Positions 42,692-52,586 of a stretch of DNA of 64,000 nt are shown piece after piece. The stretch's first letter is position 1. Each line of letters opens with the position of its first letter. Source of the DNA: Leadbetterella lacustris (GTDB lineage: Bacteria > Bacteroidota > Bacteroidia > Cytophagales > Spirosomataceae); NCBI GenBank assembly GCA_965234335.1, contig OZ248435.1, forward strand, positions 310,001 through 374,000. Reading direction: 5' to 3'. The notes below the pieces were generated by a model that was given only the letters and a program-made list of their open reading frames with translations, did not search any database and was not told the origin of the DNA. The position numbers and the translations under genes were made by a program.

Positions 42692-44326
42692 ATGAAAAAA
42701 ATAATCTTCGGATTCCTCATTATCTTTACAATTAACTCTAACGCTCAATCAGATGTCCCAAAAGTAAAAATAGCCAACGGTGTGGTTCGTGGCATAATTG
42801 ATGGAGAATCCTCAGTATTCAAAGGAATCCCTTATGCAGCAGCTCCAGTTGGAGAATTTCGATGGAGACCGCCACAGCCCGTAAATAACTGGGAAGGTGA
42901 ATTGGACGCAACCAAACAATGTAAAGATTGTGCTCAAGCAGGTTGGGGGCCAAATGCCCCAAAAATGAATCCTAATTCCTCTGAAGATTGCCTATTTCTC
43001 AATGTCTGGAAACCTTCCGATGCCACTTCAAAATCAAAACTTCCAGTTATGGTTTGGATATATGGCGGCGGTTTTACTGGTGGAAGTGCCTCAAGCCCAC
43101 AAAATTATGGCCATTCTTTTAACAAAAATGGAGTTGTACTAGTCAATATTAACTATAGATTGGGTCGCATGGGATATTTTGCCCATCCTGCTTTAAGTAA
43201 AGAATATCCTGATGAATACAAAGGAAATTATGGTTTTATGGATCAAATAGCCGCACTTCAATGGATTCAAAAAAATATAGAGGCCTTCGGTGGTGACCCC
43301 AACAATGTAACAATATTCGGTTTTTCTGCTGGTGGTGTTTCTGTACATTCACTATTGACGATTCCATCCACAAAAGGTCTATTTCATAAAGTAATAAGCC
43401 ATTCAGGAGGTGGAAGAGATGGTGTATTGACAGGTAGACCTATCAACAAAGAAGATGCTGATGTTTTCTACAAAGTTTCAGCCGAAACCATCGGTATGAA
43501 TTTCGCTAAAGCAAAAGGTATTAATGGTACAGATGCTACTACTTTAGCAAAACTGCGTGCTATGCCAGCTGACAGTATCATTGACAGCGGACGTGAAACC
43601 AACGGCCCAAATGGCCCTCGTACTTATTCAGGACCTATATTCGACGGTAAACTTGTTACACAAACCGCCGAAACAGCTTATTTGGCTAGTAAGCAAACCA
43701 AAATACCCATGATAATAGGCAATTGTAGTGCTGAAATCGGCGGAGCATTTGTAAGTAATGCTAAAACCAAAGAAGAATTATTCGCTAGTTTTGAAGATTT
43801 GGAATCTGAAGCAAAAGTCGCTTATGATCCAGATGGTAACAAAATTTTTAACGAAGTAATCGCCAAATTTAATACGGATTGGGTATGGGGTGAACCAGGT
43901 CGAATGGCCGCAAGAGCAACTTTGGCTAAGGGCTCTTCAGCTTATGTATTTCAGTTCGGCTATGTACCTACAGCTGCTCAACAACGTTCTCCATTTGGTG
44001 CAGGACACGGCTCCGATATTTCTTTTGTGTTTAATACTTTGGGGGCTCGTTGGGGTGGTCCTGGTGGTGCAGCTCCTCTAATAACCTCAGAAGAGAGTGA
44101 ATTGGCAAAGAATATGTGCAAATACTGGTCAAACTTTGCCAAAACGGGTAATCCAAATGGCCAAGATTTGCCAAATTGGCCAGTTTACAACAATCAGAAC
44201 CAAGACATACTTGATGTAGAATTAAACGGTAAAGTAGTAATCAAGCCCGATCCTCGTAAGGCACGATTCGATGTTGTAGAAAAAGCAATGAAAAACAGAA
44301 GCAAAATTCAATCAAGAGGAATATAA
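42692..44326 (+). CDS. Secreted type B carboxylesterase
   Basis: A 544-residue protein with signal peptide MKKIIFGFLIIFTINSNAQ. The carboxylesterase signatures are EDCLFLNVWKPSD (type B signature 2), the oxyanion YGGGFTGGS and the nucleophile elbow FGFSAGGVSVHSL (Ser, ~residue 213). An acid within SAEIGGAF and the His in GAGHGSDISFVF (~residue 434) complete the triad. The family hydrolyses esters of aromatic or alkyl acids. First gene of a run of secreted or redox enzymes ending with the molybdenum hydroxylases. Confidence 0.93.
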   Translation: MKKIIFGFLIIFTINSNAQSDVPKVKIANGVVRGIIDGESSVFKGIPYAAAPVGEFRWRPPQPVNNWEGELDATKQCKDCAQAGWGPNAPKMNPNSSEDCLFLNVWKPSDATSKSKLPVMVWIYGGGFTGGSASSPQNYGHSFNKNGVVLVNINYRLGRMGYFAHPALSKEYPDEYKGNYGFMDQIAALQWIQKNIEAFGGDPNNVTIFGFSAGGVSVHSLLTIPSTKGLFHKVISHSGGGRDGVLTGRPINKEDADVFYKVSAETIGMNFAKAKGINGTDATTLAKLRAMPADSIIDSGRETNGPNGPRTYSGPIFDGKLVTQTAETAYLASKQTKIPMIIGNCSAEIGGAFVSNAKTKEELFASFEDLESEAKVAYDPDGNKIFNEVIAKFNTDWVWGEPGRMAARATLAKGSSAYVFQFGYVPTAAQQRSPFGAGHGSDISFVFNTLGARWGGPGGAAPLITSEESELAKNMCKYWSNFAKTGNPNGQDLPNWPVYNNQNQDILDVELNGKVVIKPDPRKARFDVVEKAMKNRSKIQSRGI

Positions 44327-44444
44327 ACTAATTAAGAATTTGGAATATTTTTAGTTTATGAAAACTAAAAAATCTGTACTAATCTGTGCTTCCAAGTGAA
44401 TCCGTGTCATCAGTGTTCCATTTCGCAAGTGAATTAAAAAAAAC

Positions 44445-45311
44445 ATGCAAAAACTAAAATTAAATAACGGTATAGAAATGCCCATTTTGGGTTTCGGAGT
44501 ATTCCAAATTCCTGACCCGATCGAATGCGAAAGATGTGTGATTAATGCCATCAATATAGGATACCGCCTGATTGACACTGCCGTATCTTACATGAATGAG
44601 TGGGCAGTGGGCAATGCCATCAGAAATAGCGGAATTGAAAGAAATGAGGTATTCATAACCACAAAACTTTGGGTGCAAGACCACGGATATGAAAACACCA
44701 AGAAGTCTTTTCAACAATCGCTCGATAGATTACAATTAGATTATTTGGATTTGTACCTTATTCACCAACCGTATGGCGACATTCATGGTTCATGGCGAGC
44801 CATGGAGGAACTATACATAGCTGGGAAAATAAAAGCAATTGGTGTAGCAAATTTCCAAACTGACAGATTGATGGACTTAATTGCCTTCAACAAAATTCCG
44901 CCAGCAGTCAATCAAATTGAAACGCATCCGTTTCATCAGCAAACAGAGGCTCAAGATTTTTTGAACGAAAACAATGTTCAGTTAGAATCTTGGGGGCCCT
45001 TTGCCGAAGGGAAAAACAATATTTTTCAGAATGAAATATTGCTAGAAATAGCTAACAAACATAACAAAAGTGTTGCCCAAATAATTTTACGATGGCTTAC
45101 ACAAAGAGGAATTGTGGTGATTCCAAAGTCAGTAAATAAAGAAAGGATGAAGGAAAATTTCAATATTTTCGATTTTGAATTAACAGAAGAAGACAATGAG
45201 ATAATTAAAACCCTCGACACAAAAACGAGTTTATTTTTTGACCATCGAAATCCAGAAATAATAAAATGGATGGCCAATCGTAAATTAGGAGTTCAATTTA
45301 ATAGTAATTAA
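44445..45311 (+). CDS. Aldo/keto reductase
   Basis: A 288-residue cytosolic NADPH-dependent reductase. The catalytic tetrad is visible: Asp in GYRLIDTAVSYMNE, Tyr in the same segment, Lys in VFITTKLWVQD and His in YLDLYLIHQPYGD. The coenzyme-binding IPKSVNKERMKENFNIFDF is near the C-terminus. It resembles 2,5-diketo-gluconate reductase-like enzymes, which reduce aldehydes and ketones. It is in line with the esterase upstream and the SnoaL-like pair downstream. Confidence 0.93.
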   Translation: MQKLKLNNGIEMPILGFGVFQIPDPIECERCVINAINIGYRLIDTAVSYMNEWAVGNAIRNSGIERNEVFITTKLWVQDHGYENTKKSFQQSLDRLQLDYLDLYLIHQPYGDIHGSWRAMEELYIAGKIKAIGVANFQTDRLMDLIAFNKIPPAVNQIETHPFHQQTEAQDFLNENNVQLESWGPFAEGKNNIFQNEILLEIANKHNKSVAQIILRWLTQRGIVVIPKSVNKERMKENFNIFDFELTEEDNEIIKTLDTKTSLFFDHRNPEIIKWMANRKLGVQFNSN

Positions 45312-45329
45312 TTTTTTAAATATAAAACA

Positions 45330-45782
45330 ATGAAAATCAAACAATTAATCATAGTATTTTTCCTTATAGGTACCAGTTTTTCTTTCGCTCAATCTTCAAA
45401 AGATGAAGCTATTGTTTTGCAAATATCCAAAGACAAATGGCTGTGGATGGCCGATAAAAACGTAGATAAATTGAAAGAGCTTTTTGACCCAAAAGCTAAG
45501 TTTGTTCATATGAGCGGCACTTGGAAAACAGACGAAGAATTAGAAATTATCAAAACAGGAAGTATTTGGTACAAAGAAGCCAAAGTAAAAGACACCGCCA
45601 TTGAGATTTCGGGTAAAACAGCCGTTGTATGGAACAGAATTACACTTGTTGCAAATGTTAGAGGATCTGACGTTTCTACCGAATTTACCGTAACTGAGGT
45701 ATATCAGAAGCAAAAGAAAGCATGGAAAATGCTTGCTCTAACTTTTAGCAGTGTGCGTGATACACATCAATTAAAAAAATAA
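45330..45782 (+). CDS. Secreted SnoaL/DUF4440-like protein (paralogue 1)
   Basis: A 150-residue protein with signal peptide MKIKQLIIVFFLIGTSFSFAQ and an NTF2-fold DUF4440 domain (QISKDKWLWMADKNVDKLKE, LFDPKAKFVHMSGTW). It shares most of its core with the next gene (KDKWxWMAxKxVxKL, FVHMxGxW). Some NTF2-fold proteins are isomerases or dehydratases, others binding proteins. The His in FVHMSGTW is a possible active-site residue. Confidence 0.82.
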   Translation: MKIKQLIIVFFLIGTSFSFAQSSKDEAIVLQISKDKWLWMADKNVDKLKELFDPKAKFVHMSGTWKTDEELEIIKTGSIWYKEAKVKDTAIEISGKTAVVWNRITLVANVRGSDVSTEFTVTEVYQKQKKAWKMLALTFSSVRDTHQLKK

Positions 45783-45787
45783 AACCA

Positions 45788-46228
45788 ATGAAAAAATCAG
45801 TTTTAGGAATAGTCATATTTATTTTGATTTCAGTAAATTCAATTGCTCAAAACACTGTGGAAAATCAAATCAAACAACTATCCAAAGATAAATGGCAATG
45901 GATGGCAAATAAAGATGTAGAGAAGTTGGGTAAATTATTTGACGACCAAGCCATGTTTGTACACATGGGTGGGTCGTGGGGTAAAGACCGTGAATTAGAC
46001 ATTATAAAGAATGGTTTCATTCATTACAAAAAAGCGGATATTCACGAGGTCCTAAAGCCAATAATTATCGATAATACAGTAATTCTATTGAACAGAATTA
46101 CTCTACTGGCAGTGGTAGGCGGTAATGAGGTTTCTAATCCATTTATGGTGACAGAAGTGTATGTTAAAGTAGGAAACGATTGGAAAATGGGTTCTCTTTC
46201 ATTCTCAAAACTTATGAGTCCAAATTAA
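45788..46228 (+). CDS. Secreted SnoaL/DUF4440-like protein (paralogue 2)
   Basis: A 146-residue protein with signal peptide MKKSVLGIVIFILISVNSIAQ. Its core is clearly related to the preceding gene (LSKDKWQWMANKDVEKLG, LFDDQAMFVHMGGSWGKDRE, ITLLAVVGGNEVSNPFMVTE). The stop of paralogue 1 is 5 bp upstream, pointing to tandem duplication and co-expression. Confidence 0.82.
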   Translation: MKKSVLGIVIFILISVNSIAQNTVENQIKQLSKDKWQWMANKDVEKLGKLFDDQAMFVHMGGSWGKDRELDIIKNGFIHYKKADIHEVLKPIIIDNTVILLNRITLLAVVGGNEVSNPFMVTEVYVKVGNDWKMGSLSFSKLMSPN

Positions 46229-46244
46229 TCAGTTTATCAATTGT

Positions 46245-47330
46245 ATGAGACAGATTTTTTTAATTTCAGTTGCAGTCGGAATGCTAGCAAGCTCATGTGT
46301 TTCTATTAAAAAAAGCATTTTAAAAATCAAAGAACAGGGCAGTTTTACCGTTGGAGGCTCTACGATTAAAAATCCTGGCACTTTTGATCCCATAAAAGAT
46401 GGAGCTTTTAATCCTTCAAATCAACCATCAGAGGGTCAAACTTTACATGGCGATCATCTTTATGCTTTCTACCAAGTGCCAGCCAAGAGTCGCAAATACC
46501 CAATGGTTATGTGGCATGGATACGGTCAAACTTCAAAAACTTATGAAACCACAGCTGATGGCAGAGAAGGCTTTCAAAATATTTTCCTGCGTAAAGGATT
46601 CCCAGTTTACTTAATTGACCAACCAAGAAGAGGCAAAGCATCTCGTGGAACTCAACAATCAACTTACACCGCTACGCCAGATGACCAATTATGGTTTGGA
46701 ATATTTAGAATGGGAATCGGAACAGAATTTTATCCAGAAGTACAATTTTCAAAAGACCCCGAAGCCTTAAATCAATTTTACAGGCACATAGTGCCAAATA
46801 TGGGCACAATTGATGCAAAAGTAAATACAGATGCAGTAGCCGCTTTGTATAAAAAAATTGGTCCTGGTATTTTGATTACACATTCTCACAGTGGCGGACA
46901 AGGTTGGCTTGCGGCTTTAAAAAGTGAAAATATTAAAGCCATTGCAGCCTATGAACCTGGAAGTGGATTTATCTTTCCAGAGAATCAAATGCCTGAACCC
47001 ATTTCTTATTTAGGCGGAACTTTAAGAGGAAATCCTGTGCCAATGGAAGATTTCAAAAAAATAACAAGAATACCAATTGTCATTTATTATGGCGATTACA
47101 TCCCCAAAGAGCCTTCAAAATATCCGGGGGAAGAACAGTGGAGAGCTGCGGTTTTAATGGCCAAAAAGTGGACTGATTTGGTCAACAAAAATGGAGGTGA
47201 TGTAACACTCGTACTTCTTCCTGAAAAAGGGCTGAAAGGCAATACACATTTCCCGATGTCTGATTTAAATAATAAGGAGGTTGCTGATTTATTATCTAAA
47301 TGGCTGAATGAAAAAGGATTGAATAAATAA
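46245..47330 (+). CDS. Lipoprotein-type alpha/beta hydrolase (esterase)
   Basis: A 361-residue protein with a lipobox-like GMLASSCVSIKK N-terminus. Fold motifs are MVMWHGYGQTSKTYE (oxyanion region), LITHSHSGGQGWLAAL (nucleophile Ser, ~residue 214), IVIYYGDYIPKEP (acid region) and GNTHFPMSDLN (His). The long insert after LIDQPRRGKASRG is characteristic of a group of secreted esterases. It lies 17 bp after the SnoaL-like pair. Confidence 0.85.
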   Translation: MRQIFLISVAVGMLASSCVSIKKSILKIKEQGSFTVGGSTIKNPGTFDPIKDGAFNPSNQPSEGQTLHGDHLYAFYQVPAKSRKYPMVMWHGYGQTSKTYETTADGREGFQNIFLRKGFPVYLIDQPRRGKASRGTQQSTYTATPDDQLWFGIFRMGIGTEFYPEVQFSKDPEALNQFYRHIVPNMGTIDAKVNTDAVAALYKKIGPGILITHSHSGGQGWLAALKSENIKAIAAYEPGSGFIFPENQMPEPISYLGGTLRGNPVPMEDFKKITRIPIVIYYGDYIPKEPSKYPGEEQWRAAVLMAKKWTDLVNKNGGDVTLVLLPEKGLKGNTHFPMSDLNNKEVADLLSKWLNEKGLNK

Positions 47331-47359
47331 TTGTTATATTTGATTACTTATAAAATTTT

Positions 47360-49603
47360 ATGGAAAATTTAAATCGTCGTTCATTCCTTAAAGCTTCAGC
47401 CGTATCAGGCGGTGGCTTTATGCTAGGCATTAGTTTTTTTTCCAGTTTTAAATCTTTCGGTAATACTGATGCCGTTGTTCGTGTCCTCACGAACGACTCT
47501 TTGAATTTCAACGAACTAAACGGTTTTGTAAAAATTACTGCTGATAATATCATCAAAATCATGGCTCCTAATCCAGAAGGTGGGCAAGGTGTAAAAACCT
47601 CCATGCCCATGATTGTGGCTGAAGAATTGGATGTTGATTTCTCGAAAATCGTAATTGAACAAGCCGATTTAGATACCAAACATTTTACCCGACAATTCAT
47701 TGGTGGCAGCCAAGCTATCCACCAAGGATGGAAACCGCTTCGTGTTGCAGGTGCCACGGCCAGGGAAATGTTGAGATTAGCAGCAGCCAAAACATGGAAT
47801 GTTCCTGTGGATGAAATCACCACAGAATCTGGAGTTCTATTCCATAAAAAATCTGGTAAAAAAGCCAATTACGGCGAAATGGCCACTGCCGCTGCCCAAA
47901 TACCCGTACCCAAAGATGTAAAGCTTAAAGAGAAAAAAGATTTCAAAATTATAGGTAAAAGCCATCGAAACGTTGATTTAGAAAAAATAGTAACAGGCAA
48001 GCCACTATTTGGTATTGACAGCTTTAAAGAAGGTATGTTAATTGCCATGATTGTACATCCGCCAGCTATGGGTTTGAAATTTAAGTCTTTAAATGCCGTA
48101 ACTGCCTTGAAGATGAAGGGAATTAAGGCTGCTTTTCCAATCAAAGTTTTTAACGAAGACTACGAAAAAACCTTTTTTGACACCAACCAATTCAATGAAG
48201 TCGTGGCAATCGTTGGTAACTCCACTTGGGAGGTAATGCAAGCCAAAAAAACTTTGAAAATTGATTGGCAAGAAGCAGAAACCATCGCCGAAAAAAGAAA
48301 TATGAATGGGCGTAAAGTAACCATGAATATTCCTGCAGGATTAGAAAACTCAAGCGACCATACCGCAAAATTTGCAGAATATATGGCAAAGCCCGCCAAT
48401 GTTCGAAGAAAAGATGGAGATATTGAAGAGGCTTTTAAAAATGCTGCAAAGGTGATTGAACGCACTTACAACGCACCTTTTTTGGTTCATAATTGCATGG
48501 AACCGATGAATTTTTTTGCACATGTAACCGAAGAAACAGCCGAACTTTCAGGGCCACTCCAAAAGCCTGAATTTACCGAACAAGCCCTATCGGCTCGTTT
48601 GGGCATCCCTTTAGACAAAATAAATATTAAAATGACTCGTTTGGGTGGTGGCTTTGGTCGGCGATCGTACGCCCATTGGATGATTGAAGCAGCCTTGATA
48701 TCACAAAAAGTAAAAGCACCTGTCAAACTCATTTATACCCGTGAGGACGACATGACAGCAGGTATTTATCGCCCATCTTACTCTGCAAAATATCGTGCCG
48801 CTTTGGATGCAAACAATAATCTGATTGGTTTTCATGTAAAGGTGGGCGGAATGCCTCAGACTCCTTTAGCTCCCAATCGTTTTCCTGCTGGGGCAGTTGA
48901 TAATTATTTAGCCGAAGATTTTACGATTGATACCAACATAACGGTAGGTTCTTACCGAGCTCCGCATTCCAATTTTATGGCGGCTGCTGAGCAATCATTT
49001 TTGGATGAAGTGGCTGAAGCAGCAGGCAAAGACCCCATCGCTTTTCGTTTGGAATTATTAAAAATAGCCAAAGAAAACCCTGTAGGTAAAAACAATGATT
49101 ATCAACCAGAACGCTTTGCAAAAGTGATGGAACTGGTAAAAGAAAAGTCAAATTGGGAAAATTCCAAGGGCAGTAAAAAGCTCGGTTTCTCAGCTTATTT
49201 CTGTCACGATTCTTATGCAGCACATGTTATAGATTTAGAAATGAAGGACGGCTCTCCACAAATAAATACAGTTTGGTGTGCTATAGATTGTGGAATAGTC
49301 ATCAATCTAGATGCCGCCAAAAACATGGCAGAAGGTGGAATTGTTGACGCTATTGGAGCTTCTATGTTCGGAAAAATGAGCTTTACAAATGGCGTACCTG
49401 ATGCTAATAATTTTCATAGTTACAGAATGATTAGGCATAGTGAAACTCCAAAAGCAATAGAAATTCATTTTGTTGAAAGTTCGGAAGATCCTACTGGTAT
49501 GGGAGAACCAGCCTATCCACCTGTGTATGCGGCTTTGGCAAATTCACTTTATAAGGCTACTGGTAAAAGGCTTTATAACCAGCCATTTGTTGAAAGTTTG
49601 TGA
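47360..49603 (+). CDS. Tat-exported molybdenum hydroxylase large subunit (IorB-like, copy 1)
   Basis: A 747-residue member of the xanthine dehydrogenase family (isoquinoline 1-oxidoreductase beta-type). It has a Tat signal (NRRSFLKASAVSGGGF). Molybdopterin-binding segments include MTRLGGGFGRRSYAHWM and GSYRAPHSNFMAAAEQSFLD. The active-site Glu is in TGMGEPAYPPVYAALANS near the C-terminus. IorB-type enzymes hydroxylate heteroaromatics or oxidise aldehydes in the periplasm, with a separate 2Fe-2S subunit. That subunit lies 104 bp downstream, then a second IorB-like gene. Confidence 0.93.
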   Translation: MENLNRRSFLKASAVSGGGFMLGISFFSSFKSFGNTDAVVRVLTNDSLNFNELNGFVKITADNIIKIMAPNPEGGQGVKTSMPMIVAEELDVDFSKIVIEQADLDTKHFTRQFIGGSQAIHQGWKPLRVAGATAREMLRLAAAKTWNVPVDEITTESGVLFHKKSGKKANYGEMATAAAQIPVPKDVKLKEKKDFKIIGKSHRNVDLEKIVTGKPLFGIDSFKEGMLIAMIVHPPAMGLKFKSLNAVTALKMKGIKAAFPIKVFNEDYEKTFFDTNQFNEVVAIVGNSTWEVMQAKKTLKIDWQEAETIAEKRNMNGRKVTMNIPAGLENSSDHTAKFAEYMAKPANVRRKDGDIEEAFKNAAKVIERTYNAPFLVHNCMEPMNFFAHVTEETAELSGPLQKPEFTEQALSARLGIPLDKINIKMTRLGGGFGRRSYAHWMIEAALISQKVKAPVKLIYTREDDMTAGIYRPSYSAKYRAALDANNNLIGFHVKVGGMPQTPLAPNRFPAGAVDNYLAEDFTIDTNITVGSYRAPHSNFMAAAEQSFLDEVAEAAGKDPIAFRLELLKIAKENPVGKNNDYQPERFAKVMELVKEKSNWENSKGSKKLGFSAYFCHDSYAAHVIDLEMKDGSPQINTVWCAIDCGIVINLDAAKNMAEGGIVDAIGASMFGKMSFTNGVPDANNFHSYRMIRHSETPKAIEIHFVESSEDPTGMGEPAYPPVYAALANSLYKATGKRLYNQPFVESL

Positions 49604-49707
49604 ATGTTTGATTTTCGAAAATTCTTGTATAAAATATATAATTAACCCTTGTATTCTTTAGTGACAACATCAACTGTCCTAAATAATACAAAAAATCTTT
49701 AGCGAAT

Positions 49708-50175
49708 ATGGCAAAATATAATTTAAAAATTAATGGAATGACTCGATCAGTAGATGTTGATCCTTCCACACCATTGCTTTGGGTTCTTCGTGACCACCTA
49801 AATATGCCCGGTACTAAATTCGGTTGTGGCATGGCTCAATGCGGTGCTTGTACTATTCATTTGGATGGAAATGCCACTCGCTCATGTGTGCTGCCTGTTT
49901 CCGCTATTGGAAAATCAGCCATTACGACAATCGAAGGGCTGTCTGAAAATGGCACTCACCCAGTACAAAAAGCTTGGCTCGAGCATGATGTGGCCCAATG
50001 TGGCTATTGCCAAGGAGGACAAATGATGTCTGCTGTTGCTTTGCTAAAAACCAACCCAAATCCTTCTGATGAAGATATTGATGCTGCCATGAGTGGTAAT
50101 ATTTGTCGTTGTGGTACTTATCTAAGAATAAAAGAAGCGATCAAAACAGCGTCTAAAACATCAAACTCTAAATAA
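49708..50175 (+). CDS. 2Fe-2S subunit of a molybdenum hydroxylase (IorA-like)
   Basis: A 155-residue protein. The plant-type [2Fe-2S] cluster cysteines are in KFGCGMAQCGACTIHLDG followed by RSCVLPV. The second all-helical cluster is in AQCGYCQGGQMMSAVAL and GNICRCGTYLRI. It passes electrons from the molybdenum subunit to an acceptor such as a cytochrome. It lies between two large subunits, 8 bp before copy 2. It has no signal of its own, so it would be co-exported with a Tat-bearing large subunit. Confidence 0.95.
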   Translation: MAKYNLKINGMTRSVDVDPSTPLLWVLRDHLNMPGTKFGCGMAQCGACTIHLDGNATRSCVLPVSAIGKSAITTIEGLSENGTHPVQKAWLEHDVAQCGYCQGGQMMSAVALLKTNPNPSDEDIDAAMSGNICRCGTYLRIKEAIKTASKTSNSK

Positions 50176-50182
50176 GAACATA

Positions 50183-52429
50183 ATGGAAAATATAAAAGCA
50201 CAAAGTAGGAGAGAGTTCTTAAAGTCTTCAGCCCTTGCAGGAGGAGGATTGTTATTAAGTTTTAGCTGGTTTTCTGAAGCAAAAGCAGCGGGAAAGCTTG
50301 CTGAATTGAACCTAGCCGAAACTTGGAGTGAGCTGACTGGATATATTAAAATTACTCCTGAGAATGTTATTAAAATCTTTTGCCCTAACCCTGAATTCGG
50401 TCAAAATGTAATGACTTCACTGCCCATGATGGTGGCCGAAGAGTTAGATTGTGATTGGAACCATGTGGTTGTAGAAATGGGCACCCACGATAATGTGAAA
50501 TATGGGCCACAATTTACAGGAGGAAGTAATTCAGTAAGAATGTATTGGAAACCATTAAGGGCTGCAGGAGCTTCAGCTAGACAAATGCTAATAGAAGCTG
50601 CAGCCCAAACTTGGGGAGTGCCTACCTCTGAAATTTCAACCAAAGCAGGTGTGCTTTCTCACTCAAGTGGCAAATCCGCAAAATATGGAGAAATGGCTGC
50701 CAAAGCAGCTACGCTTCCAGTTCCAAAAGATTTAAAAACCAAAGCCGTAAAGGATTTTAAAATCATTAGTAAATCAAAGAAAAATGCGGAGGGATTAAAA
50801 GTAATCACAGGCAAACCTCTCTTTGGCATAGATTATCGCGTGGATGGAATGCTCATCGCCATGATTCAACACCCACCAGCATTTGGTATGAAATTGAAAT
50901 CTTTAGATGTTGTGGCTGCTAAAAAAATGCCTGGAATCAAAGATATTTTTACATTTAAACTTTATGACGAGGGTTTTGAACAAGGTGGCTTTGATACACG
51001 TAGTTTCAATGAGATGATTGCCATTGTGGGTAATTCGACTTGGGAAGTTATGAATGCCCGTAAAAAAATAAATGCTCAATGGGAAGCGGCTGGTGATGTT
51101 AAAGAAACCATGATGGGTCGAGGTGGAAAGACAGAAAGAATTGTTCCGGGGAGATTAGAAACTACCGTCAAGCTGTTTGAAATGATGGCCGATTATGCCA
51201 AAAAACCAGCCAAAGAATTAAGAAAAGACGGCGATCCCGAAACTGCATTTAAAAATGCAGCCCAGATTATTGAACGTACTTACAATGCTCCGTTTTTAGC
51301 TCATAATACCATGGAGCCGATGAATTTCTTCGCCCATGTGCAGGCCGACAAAGCTTTGGTGGCTGGGCCGATTCAAGCCCCAGGTTGGATGGAACCTACG
51401 CTTTCGAAGCTTCTAAATTTACCTGCAGACAAAATAGAGATTCAAATGACCCGCATGGGAGGTGGTTTTGGCCGAAGAGCCTATGCCCAGTATGTTTATG
51501 AGGCTGCACGTATCTCTCAAAAAGTAAATGCCCCCATAAAGTTGATTTATAGCCGTGAAGACGACATGACTTACGGAATTTATCGTCCGATGTATACCGC
51601 TACCTATCGTGTAGCTTTGGATGCTAACAAAAATTTGGTAGGTTTTCATGTAACAGGAGGCGGAATTCCTGAAAACCCAATTCATGCCAATCGTTTTCCA
51701 GCTGGTGCTGTAGATAATTACCTGGCAGATGGATGGGAGATTCCTTCGAACATTACGATTGGAGCGTTCAGAGCTCCTCGTTCAAATTTTAATGCCGCTG
51801 CAGAGCAGTCGTTTTTGGATGAGGTAGCCGAGGCCATGGGCAAAGATCCCATACAAATGCGTCTTGATTTGCTAAAAAGAGCAAAAGAGAATCCAGTAGG
51901 CAAAAACAACGATTATGATGCCAGTAGATATATCGGTGTTTTAGAATTGCTCAAAGAAAAATCAGGCTGGGGCAAACCCGAAAATGCAGGTAAAAAACGT
52001 GGTGTAGCTGCCTATTTCTGTCACGCATCGTATGCTGGTCACGTGGTGGATATGGTTATGCGAGATGGCCAGCCTTATGTAGAGACCGTAACTTCAGCTA
52101 TAGACTGCGGGGTAGTCATAAACCCAGATGCCGCTATAAATATGGTGCAAGGTGCTGTGGTGGATGGTATTGGTCAATCATTTTATGGAGCTTTAACCCA
52201 CAAAGATGGTGTAGCCGAGCAAAGCAATTTCCATAATTATCGCATGATTCGTCATAATGAGGCTCCAAAGAAAATTGATGTTCATTTCGTTGAAAACGAT
52301 ATAGATCCGACAGGTCTAGGCGAACCACCTTTCCCGCCAGTATTTGGGGCAGTGGCTAATGCTTTGTTTAAAACTACTGGCAAACGTTATTATAATCAAC
52401 CGTTTATTTCAGAGATACCGAACATATAA
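50183..52429 (+). CDS. Tat-exported molybdenum hydroxylase large subunit (IorB-like, copy 2)
   Basis: A 748-residue paralogue of the gene at 47,360 with the same layout: Tat signal SRREFLKSSALAGGGLLLS, MTRMGGGFGRRAYAQYV, GAFRAPRSNFNAAAEQSFLD and the active-site Glu in TGLGEPPFPPVFGAVANAL. Differences concentrate in substrate-facing segments (for example WMEPTLSKLLNLP against FTEQALSARLGIP), so the two may prefer different substrates while sharing the single IorA. It ends 48 bp before a terminator. Confidence 0.93.
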   Translation: MENIKAQSRREFLKSSALAGGGLLLSFSWFSEAKAAGKLAELNLAETWSELTGYIKITPENVIKIFCPNPEFGQNVMTSLPMMVAEELDCDWNHVVVEMGTHDNVKYGPQFTGGSNSVRMYWKPLRAAGASARQMLIEAAAQTWGVPTSEISTKAGVLSHSSGKSAKYGEMAAKAATLPVPKDLKTKAVKDFKIISKSKKNAEGLKVITGKPLFGIDYRVDGMLIAMIQHPPAFGMKLKSLDVVAAKKMPGIKDIFTFKLYDEGFEQGGFDTRSFNEMIAIVGNSTWEVMNARKKINAQWEAAGDVKETMMGRGGKTERIVPGRLETTVKLFEMMADYAKKPAKELRKDGDPETAFKNAAQIIERTYNAPFLAHNTMEPMNFFAHVQADKALVAGPIQAPGWMEPTLSKLLNLPADKIEIQMTRMGGGFGRRAYAQYVYEAARISQKVNAPIKLIYSREDDMTYGIYRPMYTATYRVALDANKNLVGFHVTGGGIPENPIHANRFPAGAVDNYLADGWEIPSNITIGAFRAPRSNFNAAAEQSFLDEVAEAMGKDPIQMRLDLLKRAKENPVGKNNDYDASRYIGVLELLKEKSGWGKPENAGKKRGVAAYFCHASYAGHVVDMVMRDGQPYVETVTSAIDCGVVINPDAAINMVQGAVVDGIGQSFYGALTHKDGVAEQSNFHNYRMIRHNEAPKKIDVHFVENDIDPTGLGEPPFPPVFGAVANALFKTTGKRYYNQPFISEIPNI

Positions 52430-52477
52430 TTTGAAAGCCATCAGATAAAAGTAACTTCATATAGTATTCAATTTTCT

Positions 52478-52509
52478 AAAAAGGCAGTTCCAAGTTGGAC
52501 TGCCTTTTT
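52478..52509 (+). terminator. Intrinsic terminator downstream of the ior genes
   Basis: AAAAAGGCAGT... pairs with ...ACTGCCTTTTT (10-11 bp with a one-base bulge toward the loop), followed on the + strand by the T-run that forms the stem's end. Confidence 0.75.
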
Positions 52510-52530
52510 CAAAGTAAACAAAACAACTCA

Positions 52531-52586
52531 ACTCAAGTGGCTCACTTTGAACCGGAATGGTTGGCTCACTTTCACTGGAATATGCA
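52531..52586 (-). repeat. Solo IS21-end-like repeat (module E)
   Basis: On the minus strand it reads TGCATATTCCAGTGAAAGTG, then AGCCAACCATTCCGGTTCAA and AGTGAGCCACTTGAG. It is the best-preserved terminus of the family also seen as modules A-D at 16.7-20.4 kb, but in opposite orientation and without their interior sequence. It lies between the ior terminator and the tRNA-Ser att-like module. Confidence 0.65.

Noticed and set aside
20389..52586. Composite transposon bounded by modules D (+) and E (-)
   Set aside because: The termini are in inverted orientation, but E lacks the interior shared by A-D, no target duplication is seen at the outer edges, and 32 kb of ordinary genes lie between.
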